From Leuctra nigra (Eukaryota; Arthropoda; Insecta; Plecoptera; Leuctridae), in assembly GCA_934045905.1 (NCBI GenBank), contig OW203768.1:35121060-35185059 (forward strand): a DNA stretch of 64,000 nt, in the 5' to 3' direction. Of the stretch, positions 56,010-64,000 are shown piece by piece. Positions within the stretch are counted from its first letter, which is position 1. Each line of letters starts with the position of its first letter. The notes beneath the pieces were generated by a model, which was given only the letters and a program-made list of their open reading frames with translations, was not told the origin of the DNA and did not search any database. Position numbers and translations under genes: made by a program.

Positions 56010-56959
56010 TTAAGCGAGCGGAGCGAGCGTCTCCACTTGACCCTTGCGGCACTTTCTCTGTGTGTGTGTTTTTTTTTGTTTTTTTTTTGCTGGTTCAACC
56101 CACGTCGCACCGGTCAACGTATCGATCTGAAATTTTGCACACACCTTCATCTCATACTAACTTAGACCTGTATAGTTTTTGAGAAAGATCCGTCCATAAA
56201 TAAAAAAAAATCATGTTTTCCCATATAAATAGCATTGTATGTTCGAGGAGTCCGTTGCGGCCGCTCGATGCACCCCATTCAAAACAGCTCGGAAGCAAGC
56301 AGCTGCCTATCTATTTTATTGTTAGAATACGTTTTACGGTATGATATATAGTTATAGCAATACCTGCTAGGTTATACTTAGGTTTTATATTATTTTCTTG
56401 AAGAAGATGTAATTAATGTAGGTATAGGTTATTATAAGAGTTTTAACATGCAGTCTTACTTTAAATCCTTTTAAAGGTTGAGCTAATTATTTGTAGACCG
56501 GCAAGTCTGCTTGATTGTAGAAACAGTTTGGTTAGTTGTTAATTGAAATTAATTTTATAAAATATTTAATTTATTTAGTCGATATGTTTCTTATAGATCC
56601 AACGAGTTAGGTTTATGTTAGGTAAGCAATGTGTTAGGTAAGCTCTATTAAACGGAACGGTCTGTTTGGATAATATTTCTTAAATTAGGTTTGCTCATAT
56701 TAGCACTTAGATAATGGTCTATTTTGTGGATTGAAACTATGTATTTTTATTTTGTATTAATCCATAATACCTAAATATTCCAATAAATACACATGAGTGT
56801 ACTGTTACTTGCAATGAGAAGCAAGTTCATTTTTTTAATATAATTTAATGGATCGTGCTTCTAGATTTCAATTGTTTTACGTATATTATTGATTATGGTT
56901 CGAGGTGTTGCACGTATCCGTGCTCGCTTATCAACGCGTTACACAGAGCGTTTTCCTAG
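56010..56959 (+). mobile_element. Hel-A copy with both ends but unrelated-looking interior, plus strand
   Basis: The 5' end TTAAGCGAGCGGAGCGAGCG (one change) runs through CACTTTCTCTGTGTGTGT, the T tract and TCGATCTGAAATTTTGCACA to about 56200. The 3' end, from GGTTCGAGGTGTTGCACGTA at 56888 through the hairpin to TTTTCCTAG at 56959, is intact and followed by host T. The 680 bp between (56205-56885) lack the usual modules. Either the interior diverged strongly or the element captured or gained foreign sequence, as Helitrons can. Confidence 0.55.
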
Positions 56960-57999
56960 TGTAGGAAATATATCACATATCTTTATAAAGTTCACCGGGA
57001 ATAAAAATACGTTATTCCATTCCAAGCCGCCCGTCAGTTTGTATCTTCCATTTTCTAACCACAATTAATTTATCAAAGAACACGACTACTAACTTAATAA
57101 GCCACCATTTTGTTAATAGGACTTGTCAACTTAAATCACCCCATAACTTCCGCTGGCCACGGCTGCGGTAAACGCGAATATAAAAACTTGCTATTTTTCA
57201 TAATTATGATTAAGTCGTTTAATAAATCACGACCACGTGAGAACATTAGCGCCCCGGGTGGGCCGCCCGGGGGGGGGGGGGGGGGGGGGGTGGGTCACGT
57301 AAGACGACGATATTAAAAATATCACCAAAGTTTTGGATATTGTGACAGGCTGCAAGGTCGTTTCCGAGAAGACGTGAAGCCATTTTACAAAATCCCCAAA
57401 ACTCTTAGATAAAGTTAACTAATTTAACTTAATTTACAGCTTAATTAAACACTGATAATTAAAATATTAAACAAGATTAATTATAACGTAGGAAGAGATT
57501 CTGATAAGAAGTGCGAAAAGTCAGTTCTTCAACACTTTACCGCAATTGTAGACAACTTTTTCATGCCACAAAGGTGTAGAGATGACATGCGTGTGTTTTT
57601 TCCTGACGGGTAGATTACACGCCTTGCATCAAATAGCCTCGCTAATTGACTTAGGCCTGCGAGAGAGGGGAGGGATGAAGAGGGGAGCCTAATGTACCTT
57701 CTCCATCAATGTAGAAACATCTCGGACCTCCCAGTGGCGGACCAGAGATTTAAATACACCCTCGGTTACGTAAAGTGGTCACTCGTTCATTGTGTTCATT
57801 CGGTTATTGTATGTTATTGTTTCATGTTATTGATGCGTCGCACTGATCTGCAACTAGGCAAATGGTGACGGACGAATTATTATGGTGAGATGCGGTGGGA
57901 TGAGGCGATCTTGGCCTATCACTAGGGAATCATTTCAGAGATTCTCTCTCTTCCCGGAAATAGCCACGAACATATCGCAGTCAGAAAGTCTGCTGCATT
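56960..57999. other. AT-rich DNA with a G22 tract
   Basis: 57269-57290 is an uninterrupted run of 22 G, preceded by CCCCGGGTGGGCCGCCC, a potential G-quadruplex and a common assembly-error site. No gene is recognised. Confidence 0.6.
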
Positions 58000-58007
58000 C
58001 GAACCAA

Positions 58008-58152
58008 GGGCACTTATTCTATCTCTTTTTTATCTCTTTTCAAGAGACTCATGGGTATTCTCTCTCTTTTTTTATCTCTTTTCGACCGAATTCATTGCGC
58101 CGAAATGAATTCGGTCGAAACGAGATAAAAAAGAGATAGAATAAGTACCCAT
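58008..58152. mobile_element. Palindromic MITE (about 102 bp) plus a partial duplicate arm
   Basis: 58051-58152 reads ATGGGTATTCTCTCTCTTTT to AAAAGAGATAGAATAAGTACCCAT-type ends (written here in parts) and folds on itself. TCGACCGAATTCATT on the left pairs with AATGAATTCGGTCGA on the right around a 6-7 base loop. Just upstream, 58012-58042 repeats one arm (TTATTCTATCTCTTTTTTAT). It is a compact hairpin element of unknown class. Confidence 0.65.
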
Positions 58153-58625
58153 GACCTCTATTGAATACTTCCCGTCTAATTTATCAATATGTAAACATTA
58201 TTCAAGCGAGGACAAATCTTATTGGTATGATAAATCCACATATTGCGAGAACATTAAATTATCAAAATGGTTTTTATTGCAGGACAACCAAACTTTACAA
58301 CCAATTGCCATCAGTTCTCAAAGCGGAAACTATTTTAAAACTTTTAAATCTACTGTCCACCACTTTGGCTGCCATTTATGATATATTGTAATATTGTAAT
58401 TTGAACCTGTGATAAAAAATACTGTGTTTTTATTTGTTGTTGACTCAGGCCTCCGGGCGCCTTAATTCATGTTATTTTTTAATTTATCGAAGTGTTTGTT
58501 TCTGTATTTATATTAATGTAGTAGCTGGTAGCGGGGCACTTGTGCTTCGGGGCTTCGCTCTATTCCAGCTACCAGCAAAACACTGTACAAGCCGATGTTT
58601 TAAAAATAAATAATCATAAAATGAC
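58153..58625 (+). mobile_element. LINE 3'-end remnant with terminal stem-loop
   Basis: 58160-58390 has overlapping frames with the flavour of a LINE RT C-terminus: RTTKLYNQLPSVLKAETILK, then, after a frameshift, TFKSTVHHFGCHL. This resembles the common LYNxLP...FKxxLK ending of CR1-like proteins. The 3' UTR contains a stem-loop with GTAGCTGG (58518) pairing CCAGCTAC, and an AATAAATAATCATAAAATG end near 58606-58622. There is no RT core, so it is a 5'-truncated fragment. Confidence 0.45.
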
Positions 58626-59150
58626 GTGTGACAATACTATTCCATTCTAAATACTGTTTAAAAGATATACTTTTTGATATATTAAAAACATTTAAAAAAT
58701 TATCATTTGTCAACATCGGAAGTCACATTTCTTAACTAATAAAAACAGTAGCTAACATATTTCTACCTGCCAACGCATAACCTGTATATGTTTGTAAATA
58801 CAGCATTATATGTTTTCGCTGCTCTGAAATCTAAATATGGGTCAGAGCTACGAAATGGCTGCCCTCAACCCGCCACTGTCCAGAGTCATACTTCCAGGCT
58901 GGTTGAGCTCCGCCAGGGCAGATTGGGCATCTACTTGTACCTCAAGGGGTTCCATGGGCTTGTGTGGGGGCGGCAATCGACCTGATAGGCCGGGATTATG
59001 AGATGTGTTTTGGAGCGACGGGATGTGAGAGAATTAAAGCGGAACATGCAATCTGATACGTCTTGTGCTGTGGTGTTGCGTGCATTTCAAAGAGAAAGGT
59101 ACTCAACTGATGTGATACATGATTTTAAAGATTAAAGGCAAGTTGAAAAG
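58626..59150. other. No gene recognised; GC-richer patch at 58.85-58.99 kb
   Basis: 58840-58985 is GC-richer and open for 65 codons in one frame (58788-58985), but no motif is recognisable. It may be an old repeat or a decayed exon. Confidence 0.35.
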
Positions 59151-59156
59151 ATTTTC

Positions 59157-59248
59157 CTCCTGAGGAACGTAAACCCGGGTATCCTGAATTGCTAGAGCAC
59201 AGAATCGACAATTCAGGGGACCTGGGTTCGAATCCCAGAGGAGGTAAA
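59157..59248 (+). repeat. tRNA-like sequence, probably a tRNA-derived SINE
   Basis: GAATTGCTAGAGCA (near 59185) resembles the A box. GGACCTGGGTTCGAATCCCAG (split at 59216-59237) is a textbook T arm with B box GGTTCGAATCC at 59225-59235. CCTCCT at 59157 could pair with AGGAGG at 59239-59244 as an acceptor stem, but the spacing to the A box is about 20 bases too long and the anticodon arm is imperfect. It is therefore not a functional tRNA. AATCTTTTTT follows, a possible polymerase III terminator. Confidence 0.5.
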
Positions 59249-60714
59249 TCTTTTTTAATTTGCAATTGGTCTTTAATATCATCCTCTTATCTGAAGTCAT
59301 CACAAAAAACATATTTCAAACATGATTCTGACATGATTTTGTTAATTTATTTTATATTTTGAACTTATCCCCCATATGATAGGTCCCTGAGCATTGTGGA
59401 CTTTTTGTGATTTTGTTTGTTTTATAAATAATGAAGTAGTTTAAAAATGGAATCGGGAAGTATAAAATTTTGTATAGAATGACCAACTGTAGATTTACAG
59501 ATGTCAAAGTCCACTTTGAAGTCCAGTAAAACTGAACTGATGAACTGATTGTTGGTTTGAAAAAATATTTTCATAAAAAAGCAACTAACACGCATGTGTA
59601 CTGACAGATAATCTAATTTACCACCAATCTATTTCAGCGCTTGTTTCTATAAGCTCCGTACGTGGCACTTAATCTTCGCAAATTTAGTTCATCACTCAAG
59701 CAAGCTCATTACACCCGATAACGAATCAAATGATGATTAAGGTATATTATATACATATACAAAAAAATCTTGAAATTACAAGTTCAGAAAACGTTTTCCT
59801 ACATTTAAACTATATTTAAGTATAAATGAATCATAAAATGTCATTTAACTTGCAACCCCTGTCGTATAGCGAGGTTTCAATTTATTGCCTTCCGAGAATG
59901 AACAAAACTGTAACACAGGAGGTGTAGGGAAATCATTTAGTTTTTGGTTGATAACTTTTAAAATAGCACACCTAGGTATTGTTTTCAATTTTTTTCCTAA
60001 TAGAATGTCCAACTATCTATCTACAAATCAGTTTTTTGAAAATACGTTGAACCTCAGTAAAATTCAAAACTCAAAAATAGCATGGAAATCGTCATGATTT
60101 TAATGGCCCCCATAAGACTACATGTTAAAAATAGGAATTTATAACTACAATATCTCAAAATCTAGACACGAGAAGTTGTTCATATTTCACAGTATCGTGT
60201 AAACAGTGATTATTGATACCTCTGCCAAAAATAGGCTTATTTGGAAGATATGAGATATCAGTTGTGCTACCTTAAGTAACCCAAATCACGGCCACTTCAC
60301 ACTCGCCTCGCTCCAGATCATGCAATGTGTCCGTGAAGCGTCATACGTGTCGTGAACGTGGCATGTGTGAACGAGGTCTTTAATCTCGAGCCGCACGAAA
60401 CACGAAACACTTTGATCAACGTGATTTCACGTTCGTGTTTCTTCACGTTTGTTGGCTTTAAAAAACACTACGCGGCTTTAATTACAGTCACGTGATGCCG
60501 AATATTCGATGTGACGAAGCGAACAACAAAGCTTACGAGTTTAGAGGGCAAATAACGCGTTGGTTGGTGCAGTTTTGTCAAGTATTATTTCACAAGGCCT
60601 TGATTCAAAAGAAGTGTTTGTAAAACGCGTGTTAAAATTAAGAAACACAATAGTAAGTTTTATTCCTATTTTGAGTTCACATTGTTATTTTGTAAAAATA
60701 CAACGAATATAATC
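59249..60714. other. AT-rich DNA; inverted-word-rich patch at 60.29-60.50 kb
   Basis: The segment 60290-60500 contains many short inverted words around CACGTG, CGTGAACGTG and CACGTTCGTG (E-box-like cores). This could be a decayed palindromic element or a regulatory region, and I cannot decide which. No coding ORF elsewhere. Confidence 0.35.
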
Positions 60715-61110
60715 ATTTTAAAATTTAAATAGAAATAAATAAAATATCCTACACATGCCACCAAATGTATAATTAAGAAAACTGAAGAAAAAGTTATATT
60801 TTAAATCGACGGTTTTTAGTATCACCACATTGTACTTAAACTACAAAATCCAATATAAAAATTAATATAATAAATAAATAAATAACCTACATCTGCCACC
60901 AAATGTATAATACGGATTGAAAAAAAAGTTATGTTTTAATTCAAAGTTAAAAGCACCTATCAACAAATTGAATTACACTGAAAACTAAACCGAATATGAA
61001 AATAAATAAAATAAATAAATTTAAAATCCTACACCTGCCACCAAATGTATAATACGAAACTTTTAAACATATCATATATTAATTAATTTACGGTTTTCAG
61101 TATCAACACA
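60715..61110 (+). repeat. Degenerate ~140-bp tandem repeat, three copies
   Basis: A conserved block, CCTACAYMTGCCACCAAATG followed by TATAATACG, recurs at about 60748, 60886 and 61028 (spacings 138 and 142). Each is preceded by an (AAATAAAT)n-like stretch and followed by variable AT-rich sequence with an AAAGTTATRTTTTAA block in the first two. These are old, diverged duplications. Confidence 0.6.
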
Positions 61111-61531
61111 TTCAATAACTCTAACTTCAAATGCGCATTTTTACTTAGGAAACTTAGTAAATGACTTACTTACGTTTTACTTTGCTCAATTAGATACTTG
61201 GAATGCATTTTCTTACACCATTATCTCTCAACATATTTAAAAAGAAAAAGGAATGAGAATGTAGCAGTTACGTATTTTATGTTTAATAAAATGTTTAAAT
61301 ATTTGAGGATGTTAAATTCAACCTCAGGCCGTCTACACTATCAAGTTCGATGAGAAACATGAAAATACCATCTCATTTCAAACAAATAGCCTGCTGAATT
61401 AGTAATTTAACCCACGGTTTGAAAGATAAAACATGTTTCTTGGAGTATAATTTAAAACTAGGAGACGAATAAATTAAAAAATGTACCTACCAGCATATGT
61501 ATAACTAAACAATTATACTAAACAAATAATC
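61111..61531. other. AT-rich DNA, no gene recognised
   Basis: No repeat family or coding ORF visible before the element B boundary at 61532. Confidence 0.5.
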
Positions 61532-62853
61532 TAGTGGAGCGGTCGCTCCACCCAGCCAAGTCGTACCGTACACTCACAGTCACTCATCATACCGTAATGC
61601 CTAATAAACTGAGGAGCAGACCAAACACTTTTACTGTAAGCAACAACATGGCATTTTCGGCCTACTGGATCTCAAAATTGGAAAATCTCACATTGTTGCG
61701 AAATATCTTAATTTCGAGCTATGGCCCACCCCACTACACAAACCAAATTTGAGAACAATAGGTTTTATCATTTGCGAGCTAGAGGGCCATGAAAACAGTT
61801 AAATTACATCACTTTCTGATTCTGATGATTCTGATGATTCTGATGATATCAGGAAACGTTGCTATCACCGCCACAGCCTAAACGGCTGAACCGATCAACC
61901 TGAAATTTTTACCACATGTGCAATTTTGGCGTCTGATGATACCTTGCCCTTACGAATTTTTTGTGCCGCCATTTTGAAACCGGATGTGACGTCATATTTA
62001 GAAAACGGCTGGACCGATCGGAACGAAATTTGCAGCAATCAATTCGGACGGTCATATATATGAAATACCCATATTCAAAAATGAAATGTACTATTACCGA
62101 AACCGGAAATGACGTCATAAAAATGAAAAATCAGACTTTAATCACCTCTTACTGTATTAACTTCACATTCAGAAGGTATAATACATTTATATAAATAAAT
62201 TCTTGGTGGCAGTGATTTCAGCCGCTATTTTCTAAACCGGAAGTGATGCCATATCTTGAAAACGGCTGGACCGATTGGAACGAAGCTTTCGCTATTCTTC
62301 ATGGAATATCCTTGTACGCATTATTTAGTACTAAACGCAACTTCTCTTAGTATCCAAATAGGAAATGTGTGTTTTTTTTAAGGAATTAGTCATTGTTGCT
62401 CCGATTTGTGCTACAAGCGTGAGAATAATCTAAAAAAAGGAGTGATATCCCCATAAAACATGTAAAAATACCAGCCAAGTTTCTTCAACTCTAAAAAAAA
62501 AATAGAAGAAATCTGAAAAATTCAACACTGAAAAGTTGTGATATCAAAAAACTGGCTAAGTCAAAACTTTTCAAAAAATACTTGGCGCATCGTTTAGGTA
62601 TATCATCGCGCATCGCGCATTGCGCATCGTATTATATCGCATATATATTATATAGATGAGTATATTTGATTTCCGGCCGTTTCTATACTATTTATATGTA
62701 CGATGCGACAAGATTTTTTTGAAAAGTTTTGACTTGGCCAGTTTTTTGATATCACTACTTTTCAGTGCTGAATTTTTCAGATTTCTTCTATTTTCCTTTT
62801 TAGAGTTGAAGAGACTTGGCTGGTATTTTTACACTGAGTGTTTTTTTATGGGT
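61532..62853 (-). mobile_element. Element B copy 2, unsplit, minus strand
   Basis: The end at 61532 reads CTAGTGGAGCGGTCGCTCC, the complement of the hairpin end of copy 1. It is followed inward by CCCAGCCAAGTC, the variable ACTTCCGGTTT modules and, from 62443, the long palindromic region (arms with AAAATACCAGCCAAGT and ACTTGGCTGGTATTTT) ending CCCATAAAAAAACACTCAGT complement at 62853. At 61816-61853 a 9-bp unit based on TGATTCTGA has expanded, where copy 1 has a GAAGAAGAAG run. The loop near 62600-62640 has an expanded GCGCATCGCGCATTGCGCAT run. About 1.32 kb, no coding capacity. Confidence 0.75.
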
Positions 62854-64000
62854 AGATACTACTTCTGAACTGAACTGGTGAAACAGTCATCACGGAGATT
62901 CGAGCTCAGAACCAAGAACATTCAGCTCTTAAACGATAGCCAGGATTTTCCAACCATTCGTCATTGTCTGTTTGCCGTGCAGTAAAAACCCTTAAATACA
63001 TTGCTCCAATACATCATCGCTGTATTCCTTTACTTAAACTCAACACGAAGCGTCGTTAGATTCCAGGAGGTTAAATGCAGGTGCAGAATCAGCGACTAAA
63101 TCCCGTTGCACAAGATTCATGGCCTGAGTCCCAGGATGTGATAAGTTGCAAGACTGAGCGATTGAGTTAAGCTCGGTGCTTTATTCTTATTGGTCGACGT
63201 AATCATTAAGGTCATCGCAACTATCGAACTAATGCTGTGATTGGTTGATCGCAGCTTTGAAGCAGAGTTTCTTTCACCGATTGGTTGACGTAATTTTCAA
63301 GATATCTTTCGGAGACTTAGAATGTGGAGTGTTTAGATTGGGACTGATGTATGTGTAATCGAACGATCTAGGAATTCATAACTTTACATGATAACTCAAG
63401 TTCGTTCACGTTTAGAATATCAAGGCCGTGTAGATACTACTGTAGTCAAACGAATTGTATTCCTACACATGTAAATATCAATATTATATTAATCCAAAAA
63501 TTTGTATAATACGACTGTATAGATAAAAATAAATCAATTTATTGAATGTTTCTAATATTTTCTACTATTACAAATTGTGTTTCTCTTAATTTATGCAATT
63601 TCAATGATACAAAGAAGAAAGTCTTGCGCCATTGACAGGGCAGTGTTCATGCGAACGACCAATGAACGACGTTATCGACTAAAACGTCAGAAATATTCTT
63701 AACGTGAACGAAGTTAAATTCATATTTCAAAAAATAATATCATGTGATGCAGATAAATAAACTTGCTACTTGGTTTTGAGAAAAAAATATAGCGCCAAAT
63801 GCACGTTTTAAAATTAGCTCCGAAAATGGAGTAGTGTACTTGTACTTGCATTTCCATTCGAAGAATGGACAATTCTTATTCAGTTTGTCAAAATTACTAA
63901 TTATTAATCCCGTGGTGAGGCTTTTAATAAAATCGTTAGTATAGTATTGAAAAAATAACAAGGCACGTAGTTTTGTTAAACCAATGAACCAAACTGAACT
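62854..64000. other. AT-rich DNA, no gene recognised
   Basis: No protein-like ORF, RNA gene or repeat family identified to the window edge. The 73-codon minus ORF at 63740-63961 has no motif. Confidence 0.5.

Noticed and set aside
59157..59248. Functional tRNA gene
   Set aside because: Good B box and T arm, but the acceptor to A-box spacing and anticodon stem do not fit a cloverleaf, so a SINE-like origin is more likely.

Overview
This is AT-rich eukaryotic nuclear DNA made almost entirely of repeats. The layout points to an arthropod, most likely an insect: eroded non-LTR retrotransposons with EN-RT proteins of CR1/Jockey and RTE type, dense small DNA elements, TAGGTACCTACC-type simple repeats and tRNA-like SINE pieces. 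I cannot fix the order or species. I see no convincing host protein-coding gene, rRNA, functional tRNA, CRISPR or bacterial operon. The only protein-coding content is transposon-derived and mostly broken.

Layout. 1-3.9 kb: unremarkable AT-rich DNA with a degenerate T-rich repeat (0.7-1.2 kb) and a tRNA-like fragment (1.8 kb). 3.93-7.16 kb: diverged inverted repeats flank the remains of a PIF/Harbinger-type transposase (5.42-5.76 kb). 7.40-17.96 kb: one uninterrupted 10.55-kb minisatellite of about 192 copies of a 55-bp unit. The unit has no stop trinucleotide on the + strand, so all three forward frames run open for kilobases and give spurious giant ORFs. Variant bases show multi-unit higher-order duplication. 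18.36-26.95 kb: a pile-up of copies, in both orientations, of a short non-autonomous Helitron-like family (called Hel-A here).

27.9-32.0 kb: a 1.3-kb hairpin-rich element (element B) split by a 2.8-kb minus-strand LINE with a long, nearly intact RT frame. A second, unsplit element B lies at 61.53-62.85 kb. 33.6-36.39 kb: a plus-strand LINE with a 687-codon RT frame and a frameshifted endonuclease tail. 37.5-41.58 kb: a large fold-back (inverted repeat) element whose centre holds one Hel-A copy nested inside another. 42.37-45.29 kb: an RTE-type LINE on the minus strand with a (GAA)n tail, interrupted by Hel-A. Reading across this insertion recovers the empty site and defines the Helitron ends. 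46.47-50.24 kb: a second, larger fold-back palindrome with nested inverted repeats and a retroposon insertion whose empty site survives in the opposite arm. 50.8-51.27 kb: a patchwork of short repeated modules.

52.8-64 kb: scattered MITE-like palindromes, two more Hel-A copies, tandem repeats, a G22 tract, a LINE 3' remnant, tRNA-like SINE pieces and the second element B. The parts act as a record of successive transpositions: LINE into element B, Hel-A into LINE, Hel-A into Hel-A into fold-back, and retroposon into fold-back. The best candidates for undescribed biology are Hel-A, element B, the fold-back family and the 55-bp array. All boundaries come from reading by eye and should be treated as approximate to a few bases, more for degraded copies.
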